From the NCBI GenBank assembly GCA_914767885.1, contig CAJZBQ010000012.1:124001-188000 (forward strand): DNA of 64,000 nucleotides, read 5' to 3'. Under the pieces are notes generated by a model. It had not been told where the DNA came from. It saw only the letters and a program-made list of their open reading frames with translations, and searched no databases. This DNA is from Blepharisma stoltei (Eukaryota > Ciliophora > Heterotrichea > Heterotrichida > Blepharismidae). A program made the position numbers and the translations under genes. Within the stretch, counting starts at the first letter, position 1; each line of letters opens with the position of its first letter. This document shows positions 1 to 10,180 of this stretch, one piece after another.

Positions 1-159
1 ACACAGCAAATAAAAGAATAAACAAATATTTGTCAGATGATTAAGGCTTAGATTATGCTCGTATGGAAATTGTTAAATTTCTAGGAAATTTAATAGATTT
101 TGCATTGTAAGAAGTTTTTAATTCCTTTTATAGATATGAACTTTCTAAGATCACAAGCT

Positions 160-199
160 GACTGTTTGGCCGAGTGGTCTAAGGCGCCAGCTTCAGGCG

Positions 200-234
<35 letters not shown>

Positions 235-239
235 AGTCA
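160..239 (+). tRNA. tRNA-Leu (anticodon CAG)
   Basis: A complete cloverleaf can be folded by eye. The 7-bp acceptor stem pairs GACTGTT with AGCAGTC (one G-U). The anticodon stem CCAGC/GCTGG holds the 7-nt loop TTCAGGC, giving anticodon CAG. A short variable arm, the T arm GTGGG-TTCAAAT-CCCAC and discriminator A follow. No CCA is encoded and no intron is seen, as expected for a nuclear gene. Confidence 0.95.
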
Positions 240-245
240 TTTTTT
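240..245 (+). terminator. RNA polymerase III T-run terminator
   Basis: Six T residues follow directly after the discriminator base of tRNA-Leu. This is the normal Pol III stop signal. Confidence 0.8.
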
Positions 246-649
246 ATATTTTAAGTAGTCTAATTCTATTATAATAAAAAATAAGTGAAATTAAAGTAGT
301 ATAATAAATTTCAAAATTTTAGCTGCTTATATTTCTTAATTCATTTACTCAGCATATCAAGCTAGTGCTTTTCTTTTCCTTCAGTAAAATTTTCTATTTT
401 GAAAATAACACAAAGAGTTTGCTTAGAGTTATTTTAATAGCTAATAAATAAAACTCATTTATTTAAAAATAGTTATAAGACCTTAGATTCTAAGGCTGCT
501 TTATTGAAAGAGGGAAGCATATTCATCTCTAAATATACCAAATAAAAAATGTGAAAATCATATAAATCAAAATTAAAAATATATTTAGAAGTATCAATAT
601 CATATTAAAATTTTCTTAAAAACGGACAGGCTTGTTTCATAATTTATAA
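246..649. other. Intergenic, AT-rich
   Basis: Spacer between the tRNA and the centrin gene. No ORF of interest, repeat or MITE end was seen. The 3' part should contain the centrin promoter, but no motif could be assigned. Confidence 0.6.
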
Positions 650-1162
650 ATGGCAGGCAGACAACCAGCAAAAGGATCCAATGCTTTTAACCCAAAGCAA
701 TATGAACGCCCAGGACTCACTGAAGACGAAATTGAAGAAATCAAAGAAGCATTCGACCTCTTTGATACTGATGGGTCAGGGACAATTGATCCTAGAGAAT
801 TAACTTCAGCAATGCAATCACTTGGCTTTGAAGCCAAAAATCAAACCATTTATCAGATGGTCAGTGATTTAGATAAAGACGGCTCTGGAGCGATTGACTT
901 TGACGAGTTCCTTGACATGATGACTGCCAGAATGAGTGATAAAGACACTAGAGAGGATATTCAAAAGGTCTTCAGGCTATTTGATGACGATAAGACAGGA
1001 ACAATCAGCATCAAGAACCTCAGAAGAGTCGCAAAAGAGCTAGGAGAAACCATGACAGATGAAGAACTCTTAGAAATGATTGAAAGAGCTGATAGTGATG
1101 GAGATGGGCAAGTTTCATTCGAAGACTTTTATAACATCATGACTAAAAAAGCCTTCCCTTAA
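650..1162 (+). CDS. Centrin (caltractin), EF-hand calcium-binding protein
   Basis: This is a 170-aa protein of normal centrin length. A short basic, low-complexity N-terminus (residues 1-22) precedes four EF-hands. Loops start at about D39 ([12 protein letters not shown]), 75 ([12 protein letters not shown]), 112 ([12 protein letters not shown]) and 148 ([12 protein letters not shown]). Loop 3 ends in Asn instead of Glu, so it may bind calcium weakly. The C-terminus ends [11 protein letters not shown]; centrins typically end in a similar NIMKK-type tail. Centrins act at basal bodies and in contractile cortical fibres, both prominent in heterotrichs. No intron, IES or internal TGA is needed. 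The start is the first ATG of the frame, with no competing upstream ATG nearby. Calmodulin is excluded by the N-terminal extension and the tail. Confidence 0.97.
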   Translation: MAGRQPAKGSNAFNPKQYERPGLTEDEIEEIKEAFDLFDTDGSGTIDPRELTSAMQSLGFEAKNQTIYQMVSDLDKDGSGAIDFDEFLDMMTARMSDKDTREDIQKVFRLFDDDKTGTISIKNLRRVAKELGETMTDEELLEMIERADSDGDGQVSFEDFYNIMTKKAFP

Positions 1163-1556
1163 TTTAACTAACCACTAAACAATAAACATTAACAAAAATC
1201 AAAAGGCTTCTTAAGAAAGAATTTGGACAAGTATATAAAAAACCCTATGGAAAAAAATAAGGATGGCTTTTATATATAAAATTGAGAATGATTAGCAATG
1301 TAAAAATTTATTTAAAAAAGCACTTAAAATACCGAAAAAGTTCTGAAACATTAATTGTTAAGCTTTACTAAATTTGAGAATTTGATTTATGTCACCATAT
1401 ATATAAAATTAATTATGAGCCCATTTCTCTATTCATAGGAAACTCATACAAATTCCAAGACTATTAAAACTCAAAATTAATGCTTTTTTATGATCACTGT
1501 TAGACATACAGCTGCCTATTGTTGATTGGTAAAGTGTTTATGTAAAATTCATAAGT
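1163..1556. other. Intergenic between convergent genes
   Basis: AT-rich spacer between the 3' ends of centrin (plus) and RPS28 (minus). No ORF or repeat family was recognised. Confidence 0.6.
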
Positions 1557-1831
1557 TTATTTTAATCTTCTGGCTTCTCTTTCGCTCTCCAAAAGTGCAA
1601 GCATATCTCCTTCTTTGACAGGCCCTTTCACATTTCTAACAAGGGTTCTTCCACTTTCATCGCCATGAAGGACAACACGGACTTGAGTGATTCCACCTCT
1701 TGACCCAGTTCTTCCTATATTATTTTATATAAAATATGTAAAAATCTTATATTTTGGAGTAATTTTCACAGTTAAAGTAAAAAGTATAATAATTTTTGGA
1801 CTGTCGCAAGTATATGGCTTTGCTCTTCCAT
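1557..1831 (-). CDS. RPS28: 40S ribosomal protein S28e
   Basis: Two blocks make one small gene. The block at 1557-1715 encodes the very conserved S28e C-terminus: GRTGSRGG, then [16 protein letters not shown] and [11 protein letters not shown]. The block at 1787-1831 encodes the N-terminus [13 protein letters not shown]. Removing the 71-bp TA-bounded segment at 1716-1786 joins them as ...ATVQKLLGRTG..., matching the family's KVLGRTG. The joined frame is 204 nt, 67 aa, the usual S28e length (human is 69). S28e is a small-subunit protein near the mRNA exit channel. The gene is divergent from the small membrane-protein gene at 1869, with only 37 bp between starts. The interruption cannot be a normal intron because GT/AG sites do not restore frame. 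Confidence 0.93.
1716..1786. other. Short TA-bounded IES in RPS28 (71 bp)
   Basis: It is flanked by TA at 1716-1717 and 1787-1788. Deleting it with one TA rejoins the S28e reading frame at KLLGRTG. It is AT-rich, with no terminal repeat seen. Confidence 0.8.
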
Positions 1832-1868
1832 AATTATAATTCTAAAAGAGAACTTATAATCAATAGAA

Positions 1869-2039
1869 ATGGTGGATGACGGCGGACTCAGCCTGCCAGT
1901 ACTCATAGAATGGGTCGTATTAAACTCAATTTTGATTATTATATCAGTTGTTTTAATTATAAAACATTACCGAGATAAAAGAAAGAAAAGATTAACAGGG
2001 CAAGACAGTCTGCTTGGGAAAAGTAATGTAATTTCTTAA
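1869..2039 (+). CDS. Small single-pass membrane protein (56 aa), unknown
   Basis: An ATG-to-TAA frame of 57 codons. Residues 1-10 are acidic and polar, residues 11-31 are a strong hydrophobic helix (VLIEWVVLNSILIIISVVLI), and the tail is very basic (KHYRDKRKKR). This looks like a one-pass membrane protein with a cytoplasmic basic tail. Only 37 bp separate its start from RPS28 on the other strand. The composition is protein-like, but no family was recognised, so its existence is likely rather than certain. Confidence 0.55.
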   Translation: MVDDGGLSLPVLIEWVVLNSILIIISVVLIIKHYRDKRKKRLTGQDSLLGKSNVIS

Positions 2040-2069
2040 TGAACCATAAGTGTCGCTCATGATAAATTA

Positions 2070-2366
2070 TTATTTTTGCTTTAGATTTTTGGTGATTTTT
2101 TCTTCTTCAGCTGTTTTTATCACCCACTCTCCAAAAGTTTTATCAAGTTCTCCAATTCTAACAATTAACTGATCTCTATATTTTTTAACAGTTGGAAAAT
2201 GCTTTATTGCTTGTAAAAGTACTTGGCATAATGAATCTTCATCAAGATAGCTTAAAGCTTCTTCTAGGGCAGCTTTTCTTAAAAGCTGCTCTTCAGTTTC
2301 TTGGAACACTCCATTTTCAGTATCATGATGATTTGATATGTTTTCATGAGCTACATAGCCTGACAT
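2070..2366 (-). CDS. Hypothetical helical protein (98 aa)
   Basis: A compact open frame, acidic at the N-terminus and lysine-rich at the C-terminus. Residues 27-72 look fully helical (LLRKAALEEALSYLDEDSL, then QVLLQAIKHFPTVKK). The pattern of LDEDSL, leucine repeats and HFP is loosely like the Cut8/Sts1 proteasome-tether fold, but this is a weak impression and no function is claimed. It needs no IES or TGA codon. Its stop lies about 30 bp from the end of the 56-aa gene, so the two are convergent. Confidence 0.6.
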   Translation of the reverse strand: MSGYVAHENISNHHDTENGVFQETEEQLLRKAALEEALSYLDEDSLCQVLLQAIKHFPTVKKYRDQLIVRIGELDKTFGEWVIKTAEEEKITKNLKQK

Positions 2367-2528
2367 TATTTTTTATTATTTAATTATTTTAATGATTAGT
2401 TGAAAATTAGCCTATTCTATATTTATATGAATATTTTATTATATAGAGAAGCTTCAGAAATAAGCATTAAGCTGAGCTCCTTAATTTATATAGTATAAAA
2501 TGTATTAAAAAGCAATTTTTAACTATAA

Positions 2529-3335
2529 ATGTCAAGGAGAATTTCATACTCAGCATCTTCATCCCCTTCTAAAGAAATTGTAAGACCTTTTACAAGCATG
2601 AATTTTTCACCTCTACCAAGCTTAGATTCTCACTTTGAAGCCATAGACGACATATATCAACAAGAATTGCAAACATTTCATAATGAAAATGGTCTAAAAG
2701 AACGAAAAAGGGAGGTATATTCATCGATGTCCTATCCTCATTCAGCTAAAAGAACTCCTCGATCCCCAACCGAGTTTTCTCCCAGCAGTGATTTTCCACT
2801 AAAGCATCTACGTAGAAAAAGCAATCCAGATGAATATACAAAAACCGCAATAAATACTCCTATAAGACCTTATTCTCAGCAAAGTGATTATTGCTCTATG
2901 GCAAAAGAATGCTTAATAAAGCTTCGAGGGAAACATAAATCATTTGACAACAATAACAGGCATAAAATTTCGCCCAGAAAACAAAAATTAATACAGGCAA
3001 GCATCGATTATAATCGAAATTTAAAATGCAGCATGGCTACGAATTTAATGGAAGCCTGCAAAAATTTCCCAAATTCTGAAGAAATTAACACGAAAATTGA
3101 TAAAGAAAAGAAATATATGAATAGTTGAAGCAAATTTATTGACTCAACGTCTGAAATCTTGCAAAATATTGACTACTGTGATAATGTGGTTTTAAAGCAT
3201 TTGTTTTATTTTAATAAAAATGCAATACAAGATATGTATCAAGATAGCCAAATTATAAAGCAGGGAACTAAACATAAGCCGTTTAGGCTAAAGTCAAAAG
3301 CAAATAGGAAGCACAATCTTGCAACAGCTTTATAA
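2529..3335 (+). CDS. Hypothetical Ser/Arg-rich protein (268 aa)
   Basis: The frame runs from ATG 2529 to TAA 3333-3335 if the TGA at 3126-3128 is read as Trp. The text on both sides of that TGA is equally protein-like (...KYMNS-W-SKFIDSTSEIL...), which supports UGA=Trp. The protein is basic and rich in Ser, Lys, Arg and Pro, with SP/TP sites in the first 100 residues and helical segments after residue 120. It resembles the disordered cytoskeleton-associated proteins common in ciliates. No domain was recognised. Confidence 0.75.
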
Positions 3336-3435
3336 TTTTGAATTCGTAATTTTTCAGGGAAATTTTATTTATATAATTTCCATTTAATTTGATTAAAATT
3401 TGACTTTCATATTTTTTAAGATAATAAAGGTTAAG

Positions 3436-6400
3436 CTAAGTCTTTTTAACTTGCTTGACTTTTTGAAGTAGAGGTAACCAATGAGGCTTATCGTAAACTC
3501 CATCAGCCTTTTCAACTTGTTCTATTAATTTTGCATAAACTTGCCCATCAGCTGCTCCTAAAACTGAACCGTGAATAGAATCTGGAGGCGCAATTGCGTC
3601 AATTACTTTAATGCATACTTCGGCTAGCTCTTCACACAATCTAACCATGCTGTCTCTTACAACCTTGGCTTGGTGAGCATTCATTGCACTATCTTGGAAA
3701 GAAGCTAAGTTTCTTTCAATTATTCCTACACTAAAGAGAATAAAAAGTTTTCTTATAACTTTCCCTGTCTTTTCGCATTTTTCCTCCAATTCTCTTACAT
3801 CCTCAGTTAATGATAAACAAAGCCTATAGGTTTGAATTTTAGTTGCATCTCTTCGATGAGGACAAAATTTTTAAAAATTAAAAAGTTTAAAAGTATCATT
3901 TCCTTTTAAGTTTTATTTATTTATTTATTTTATTTTAATATTAAAAAGAACTATAAATTCTCTTCTATTTGATGCATTTTTTTTTTATTTATTGTTTTTC
4001 TTCTAAAATTTCTAAATTAATTAAAAAACATTATTAATAAACAAAAACTGTTTGACATTAATTGTGGAAATTTACAAATTTCGCATACTCTCTCATCATA
4101 ATGTATTCTCCGTAGGCTTTCGCTAACTCTTGTATGTAATAAACTTGTGATTTATTCCAAGCATCAAACATATCTTTTGAGTTCCCTGTGACTTCTTGGA
4201 GTCTCATCATGCTCTGATGGAGAAGATAATTTAATCTAAACTCTATTATCTCAAAAAGAATACTTTCGTTCTCAAGTTGCTCACTCTCCCCCTCCGTCAG
4301 CGAAATAAAAATTTTGTTCGCTTCAAGCAGGATTATTATTAATTTTTAAAAACAATTATGTATAAATTTTAATAGGAAAATTTTTTTATATATTTTTTTA
4401 AAAGCCATTAATTTGTAAAATTTATGTTTTAAAGTGCAGACTATTTGCAACTCTGCAGAATTAGCCCGAGATTTCATTATAATAATTATTGCTTATATAT
4501 CAAAATATTTTTTATAAAAATTTTTTGCTCGCTAACAGATGGTGGGTTTCACCCTAAAAAAGGGATTTTCCAATAGTTTTATTCGCTCACGTAAGGGGAG
4601 TTAGAATTTTCAAATCTAGCTTTGAACTGCATCACTTTTTCATGGTCAACTTGTATACACTTTAGTGTTGGAGCATCAATTATATGACCTTTAAAGGTCC
4701 TTTGAATTTGCTTAAGTATAAATTTTCCTGTTTGCTGAATCAATACCCCATTATCACCTTCCCATGTAACTCCTACACTCGCATTCATCATAATTCTCCC
4801 TAAATTTGCATATGCAGAGTAGCTTAGCCCTCCAGTTGCTTCTCTACATTGTATCACGCATGAATTAGCATACCAAGAAGCTACCCCTTTGCATGCTGAA
4901 AGAATTGCATGAAATTCTGAAACCTCAAGTCCTTCAGGGTTTTCATCAATTTTTTTTTGAATAATTGGCATATTTTCATTGAACCATAGAACAATTGATC
5001 TGATTGCAAAGATGCTTGCAAGGTGGGGAATTAATTTATATTGCTGTAAAGGGTAATCTAGAACAGAATTTTCCGTTTCAGTTGAGCTGAATTGCTTTCT
5101 TACGGCTGAAAATCTTAAAGCAGCAGTTAAAGCACTTTTCATATGCTGTTCAGCAGCACAGACTACAGCGACTCTTCCTCCAATCAGCCCAACCATCATG
5201 ATTCCAAGCCTTTTTTCCTTATTTTTTATGCTATACTGCTTTCGGCTGAATACTTTAGTTTTTTATTATAACATTAATAAATTACACATAAATATTCCAA
5301 TTAGATTTCCTCCCTGATAATTAATCCTAAACAGATTACTTTTAAATTTGCCATCTTCAGTAATAGAACTAAATTTATCTAGTAAAGAGTCATAAGGAAC
5401 TCTATAATTTCTAAATAAAATAAATCCGTTATCAATCCCATCGAGCCCAATTTTTTTCCCACAATCACCTATAATGACTCGAGGAGGACAATCATGGGTT
5501 TGATTATCACGAATTGGTATAGGTTTCAATGATATATTCTCTAAGCCTAGCTTTTCAAGAAAATCTTATATTATTTTTATCAATATTATAGACAATTTAA
5601 GCAAAAATGCATATAACAAAAGCATTGATACCTTTATCAACTCCTTCAACGATTAACCTTGCGAATATAACTGACATATTCGAGGTTTTTCCTAATCCAC
5701 CGATCCACCATTTTGCTGATGTGGCAGTTGGGGAATTTATTACAAATTCTCTTTTGATATGGTCATACGTAGCAGTCGTTTCTAATTTTGCTACATTTGA
5801 ACCATGGCCAAGCTCTGTCATCCCAAAGCAGCCATAATCCAATATAGCTTTTTTTCCTTAAATTTTCTAGACTAGATTAGCTCATAAAGCCAATGGACAA
5901 TACATTTAAATTTTCTATAAATGATAAGCTCTTTTAATATGTTCTATATGCTTAGAGGTCCCTAAGTTTTCGATCGCATTTATATATATACTATATTTGG
6001 TTAAGCATGGATCTTCAAATTTAAAAAAAACTATCTAGTACTTTGATTTCCTTTATATTAAATCATTATTGAGAGATATAAAACTAAATGGATAAGTAGT
6101 CTTGTGGCTAGTCCAATGTCATAGTCACAAAGCGTATAAAGAAGTTCATACTTCTTCAGAAATTCTTCTTTGCATGATTCATAGGATAGGTTAGCTTTAA
6201 AATAAATGCTTGCAATTTGCTGGATAATTCGTTCTCTCTTTCTTTCTCGAGAAAATTCAGCCTCGTCGTTATGGTTAAAGACTGGATCATTTGCCATATG
6301 GTTTCGATAGGCCATAATTCGTTCATATGAATCACGAAAGAAATGACGCAGCAAAATTTCTTTATTTACGTCCTCTCCTTTTTTGCGATAATTATCTAAC

Positions 6401-6579
6401 TTTGTTAATATTCATATTAATAAAATTATTGAGATTCATAATAAAAATGATTATTTATTTTTAAATAAAAATTTGGCTAGAAATAATTTAATAGGATGTA
6501 AGGATTCGTCATAAGGAATTGGTGGAAATTGCGACGATAAGTGATTATTTATGAGGTTCAGTCTTTTCATTCTAGACAT
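3436..6579 (-). CDS. Peroxisomal-type acyl-CoA oxidase, copy A (interrupted by 7 IESs)
   Basis: Reading from ATG 6579, the gene gives an acyl-CoA oxidase, the FAD enzyme of the first peroxisomal beta-oxidation step (acyl-CoA + O2 to enoyl-CoA + H2O2). Family marks are the N-terminal [10 protein letters not shown] block, the FAD/substrate motif [27 protein letters not shown], the WEGDNGVL motif that holds the catalytic Glu in the family, and the C-terminal [12 protein letters not shown] and [11 protein letters not shown] blocks. Seven TA-type segments must be removed: 6397-6498, about 5985-6076, 5843-5917, 5518-5611, 5232-5336, 4284-4603 and 3796-4072. The result is 2,079 nt, 692 aa, a normal ACOX size. 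The tail KQVKKT is not a classical SKL signal. It is the first of three tandem paralogues and the most heavily interrupted, but no frameshift was found, so it is probably functional in the macronucleus. Confidence 0.92.
3796..4072. mobile_element. IES in ACOX-A, 277 bp
   Basis: TA at 3796-3797 and 4073-4074. Removal joins KFV to [11 protein letters not shown], as in copies B and C. No strong terminal repeats; the interior is AT-rich with a TTTA-type microsatellite near 3910. Confidence 0.85.
4284..4603. mobile_element. MITE family A IES in ACOX-A, 320 bp, one non-TA end
   Basis: One end is CTCTCCCCCTCCGTCAGCG; the other ends CTCACGTAAGGGGAGTTA. Paralogues fix the joined text as ENSEQLENE. 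The right end lies at TA (4602-4603), but the left end abuts TCA/TGA, so the usual TA is lost on one side. Confidence 0.85.
5232..5336. other. IES in ACOX-A, 105 bp
   Basis: TA at 5232-5233 and 5337-5338. Removal gives KFKSSIKNKEKRLG, identical to copy C at this place. Confidence 0.88.
5518..5611. other. IES in ACOX-A, 94 bp
   Basis: Flanked by TATA on both sides, so the cut is ambiguous by 2 bp. Removal gives [16 protein letters not shown] as in the paralogues. Confidence 0.87.
5843..5917. other. IES in ACOX-A, 75 bp
   Basis: TA at 5843-5844 and 5918-5919. Removal gives [12 protein letters not shown], matching copy C. Confidence 0.88.
5985..6076. other. IES in ACOX-A, about 92 bp
   Basis: It lies between two TA-repeat tracts (5981-5990 and 6077-6080), so the exact boundary is ambiguous. 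Removal gives HLVLYINAIENLGTS. Confidence 0.8.
6397..6498. other. IES in ACOX-A, 102 bp
   Basis: TA at 6397-6398 and 6499-6500. Removal joins [12 protein letters not shown] exactly as in copies B and C. Confidence 0.9.
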
Positions 6580-6998
6580 TTTTTTATAAGCGTTTTTTGG
6601 TGTGAAATGGAATAAGATAAAATGATGTCATTTATATTAAGTGACTCATCTTATTCCATTTCAATAATAAAACTTAAAATCGGAAAGGAAATTTTTTGAA
6701 ATAAAATAAAAATAAATTCAGTTGTTTTAAAATTGGCTTGCTCAATTTGAATTTTTTTCTACTTTCTATTAGAAAGAAATATAAAATATGAATATTATAT
6801 ATTTTAAAGGGATTGGCTTTTTATTTTCTTTCTAAATTTAAAAGCTATATACTAATAAAAAATCTTGGAGGAAGTATATAATCTAATATTTAATAAATTT
6901 AATAGTTTTTTGGGATTATAAAAAATTAAAGACTGCAAGCTTGAAAACAATTAAATTTATATATTTATAAAATTTGTTTGAACGAGGCTAAAATTAAT
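6580..6998. promoter_or_regulatory. ACOX-A upstream region with inverted repeat
   Basis: On the minus strand CGCTTATAAAAAAATG runs straight into the ACOX-A start; copies B and C have nearly the same block before their ATG, so it is a candidate TATA-like core promoter with a very short 5' UTR. Just upstream, 6604-6618 (GAAATGGAATAAGAT) is a perfect 15-bp inverted repeat of 6648-6662. The rest is AT-rich with no gene. Confidence 0.5.
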
Positions 6999-9597
6999 TT
7001 AAGTTTTTTTAATTTGCTTAATTTTTTGAAGCAGTGGAAGCCTGAACTGAACCTGTAAATTAAGGGGTTCACACCCCCAGAATTTGCTCTTATGAGCAAA
7101 TTTTAGTTAATTCCTAAATATTTTCTAGCCTAGCTGCTCCTCTAATCGAAGCAGTGGAAGCCAATGAGGTTTATCATAAACTTCTTCAGCTTTTTCAACC
7201 TGTTCAATTAACTTTGCATAAATTTGCCCGTTCGCAACTCCTAGCACTGATCCATGAATAGAATCTGGCGGAGCAATTGCATCGATCACTTTAATGCTCA
7301 CTTCAGCCAACTCTCCACACAATCTCACCACACTTTCTCTTACTACTTTAGCTTGGTGAGCATTTATTGCACTATCTTGAAACGAAGCAGAGTATTTTTG
7401 AATAAGTCCAACACTAAAAAGCACAAAAAACTTCCTCAATACTTTTCCAGTTTTTTCACATTTTTCTTCTAATTCTTTTACAAATTTCGCGAATTCTCTC
7501 ATCATTATGTATTCTCCATAAGTTTTCGCTAGCTCTTGTATATACTCTTATATTAAGTTTGGTGTGAATTGCAAGATATCAGAGGAAAAATGATAAAATA
7601 CTATTAAAAAGACAAATATAAAATTCAAATATCTAATGAATAAATAGAAAACCTGCGATTTATTCCAAGCTTCAAACATATCTTTGGAATTTCCAGTAGC
7701 TTCTTGAAGTTTCATTAAACTTTGATAAAGGATATAGTTCAGCCTATACTCTATGAGTTCAAATAAACTATTTTCATTTTCAAGCTGTTCTGAATTTTCA
7801 AATTTTGCTTTAAACTGCATCAATTTCTCATGGTCAACTTTTATGCATTTTAGAGATGGAGCATCTATAGCATGACCCTTGAAATTTCTTTGGACTTGTT
7901 TAAATATAAATTTTGCTGTTTGTTGGATTAAAACGCCACTATCTCCTTCCCAAGTCGAGCCTATATTATCATTCATAATAATTCTGCCTAGAGTTGCATA
8001 ATAAGAATATCCCAATCCTCCACATGCTTCTCTGCATTGCTGCAGACAGGAGCTTGAATACCAAGAAGCAACCCCTTTGCATGCTGAAAGAATTGCATGA
8101 TATTCTGAGACTTCTATGGCTTCTGGGTTTTCATTAATTTTCTGCTGAACTATTGGTAAATGTTTATTGCACCATAGAAGGATTGAACGAATAGCAAAAA
8201 GACTTGCGAGATGAGGAATTAATTTATAGCGCTGCAAGGGGTAATCTAATATAGGATTTTCTATTTCATCTGAACTGAATTGTTTCCGAACAGCTGAAAA
8301 TCTTAAAGCGGCAGTTAATCCTATTTTCATGTGCTGCTCTGCGGCAGAAACAACAGCGACTCTTCCTCCGATAAGTCCAACCATCATCGTCCCGAGCCTT
8401 TTTTCCTTATTCTCCTCCCTTTTTTTAATTGGAACAAAATTTTAATTTTCAGCAGAAAATTTTATAGGCAAAAATACTAATTTTATAAAAATTATCTTTA
8501 ACCTTTTAATTGAGTTCATGCGCAATGCTATATAAAAGCTTCTGAAGAACTTAATTTTTTGAAAAAAAAGTTAAACCCTTTAAATTGGAAAAGGATTTTT
8601 GTTAAAATTTAAACAGGGAGGAGTTAACACTAATGATGCTTTTGAATTTTCCATCATTAGTAATAGAGCTGAACTTATCTAACAAAGAATCATATGGAAC
8701 TCTATAATTTTTGAATAGCATGAACCCATTATCAATTCCATCTAATCCTATCTTTTTTCCACAGTCTCCTATTATAACTCCAGGAAGAGAGTCATGGGTT
8801 TGATTATCACGAATTGGTATTATAAAAGCATTGATTCCTTTATCTACACCTTCAACGATTAGCCTTGCAAAAAGAACTGACTTATTTGAAGTTTTTCCTA
8901 ATCCGCCAATCCATCATTTTGCTGAAGTAGCAGTCGGCGAATTTATAATAAACTCTCTTGTGGAATGATCATATGTAGCAGTTGTTTCAAGTTTTGCCAC
9001 ATTTGAACCGTGTCCAAGCTCTGTCATGCCAAAACATCCATAATCTAATAGACTATAAGCTCTTTTAATGTGCTCCAAATGCTTACTCTCCTTGCCAATA
9101 CTATAATTTTGCGAGCTCAATCAGAGTATAATTTTTTCATTATTTTTTTTTATAAAAAAAAAGTTAGAAGTGCCTAAAGTTTCTATCGCATCTATATATA
9201 AAACCAAATGAATAGAAATTCTTGTTGCAACAGCTATATCATAGTCGCATAGAGCGTATAAAAGTTCATATTTTCTTAATGGGCCTGCTTTACAATACTC
9301 GTAAGATATTATCGCTTTAAAATAAATACTTGCAATTTGCTGGACAACTCTTTCTCGTTTTTTACTGCGAGAAAACTCAGCCTCATCATGGTGATTGAAA
9401 ATTGGATCATTTTTCATATGATTTCGGAAAGTTATAATTCGTTCATAGGAGTCACCAAAAATATGACGTAATAAAACTTCTTTATTTATTTCTTCCCCTC
9501 TTTTGCGATAATTATCTAAGGATTCATCATAAGGGATTGGTGGAAACTGAGAAGATAGATGATTATTTATGAGGCTGAGTCTTTTTATTCCAAGCAT
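6999..9597 (-). CDS. Acyl-CoA oxidase, copy B (3 IESs, 3' insertion)
   Basis: Same family and motifs as copy A, with TELGHGSN at about residue 165 and WEGDSGVL near residue 450. Removing 9084-9164, 8408-8624 and 7543-7644 gives a continuous frame of 690 aa down to a TAG/TAA-type stop at 7125-7127. The tryptophan pair after SPTATSAK is TGA-TGG here and TGG-TGG in copy A, direct evidence that TGA means Trp. The native 3' end ([13 protein letters not shown], stop at 6999-7001) is cut off by a 105-bp insertion at 7043-7147, so the present protein ends [11 protein letters not shown] instead. The loss is only about ten residues of a variable tail, and the enzyme may still work. Confidence 0.9.
7028..7162. 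mobile_element. 105-bp insertion with 15-bp target duplication in ACOX-B
   Basis: The 15-mer GAAGCAGTGGAAGCC occurs at 7028-7042 and 7148-7162, and only once in copies A and C (with small changes). The 105 bp between (7043-7147) have no counterpart in the paralogues. The insert holds a perfect hairpin AATTTGCTC-TTAT-GAGCAAATT and a second one, GGGG-TTCACA-CCCC. A 15-bp duplication fits target-primed retroposition better than a TA transposon. The duplication has no TA, so IES-type excision is not expected. Confidence 0.85.
7543..7644. other. IES in ACOX-B, 102 bp
   Basis: TA at 7543-7544 and 7645-7646. Removal gives [18 protein letters not shown] as in copy A. Confidence 0.88.
8408..8624. mobile_element. 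MITE family D IES in ACOX-B, 217 bp
   Basis: TA at 8408-8409 and 8625-8626. Ends are imperfect inverted repeats of the type CTCCTCCCTTTTTTTAATTG / CTCCTCCCTGTTTAAATTTT. Removal keeps the length equal to copies A and C around KEKRLG. Confidence 0.82.
9084..9164. other. IES in ACOX-B, 81 bp, same site as the copy C IES
   Basis: TA at 9084-9085 and 9165-9166. Removal gives [14 protein letters not shown]. Copy C has a 387-bp MITE at the identical codon; copy A has none. Confidence 0.88.
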
Positions 9598-10180
9598 TTT
9601 TATAAGCGGCTTTAAAATGAAATGTAAAATGATAAAAATAAGGCCATATAAAATATATGACGTATCTTTGATAATTTTTAAAAATCAATGAAAGTCTAAT
9701 ATTAAACGCATTGATAAATTTATTTGACTCTATTAAATTTCAAACAATGCTCTAGGCTTTTTCAAATAATTAAATAGATTTAAGATTTTATATTGATTCT
9801 TTTGCAGATGATAATGAAATTCGAGATTTTTATGGAAAAATTACTTTTATCTGTGCATGGCTATTCATTTTAAAATATTAAGAAGAGAACTATATTAAGT
9901 TTATAGGAATAAAAAGAAATATCTTTAAGATTTCAAATTTTAAATATTAATTATAACGAATTAATTTAAAGATATTCTCTTTAGAAGTATACTCTATTAG
10001 CATATAAAAGATTAGATGAAGAAATTTAATTTAAATTAGAAATGTTTAAAATTATTAATTAAAACTTATCATGAATTCCTATAAAACATTGAAAAAATTT
10101 GGAAAGGCAGAAGTAATTTAACGTAATTCTCTAATTCCCTCTAAAACGTCTTATGTTAATTCATTAGGAAAAGAATTAAT
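9598..10180. other. Intergenic, AT-rich
   Basis: Spacer between the ACOX-B start and the ACOX-C 3' end. The copy B promoter block CGCTTATAAAAATG lies at its left edge. No ORF or MITE ends seen. Confidence 0.55.

Noticed and set aside
1716-1786. RPS28 interruption as a spliceosomal intron
   Set aside because: No GT...AG pair restores KLLGRTG; 15-nt introns are the rule here and this is 71 bp with TA edges.
3126-3128. TGA as a true stop for the 199-aa ORF
   Set aside because: The following 68 codons continue protein-like to TAA, and TGA=Trp is supported by ACOX, AKR, ABCC, RasGAP and kinase alignments.
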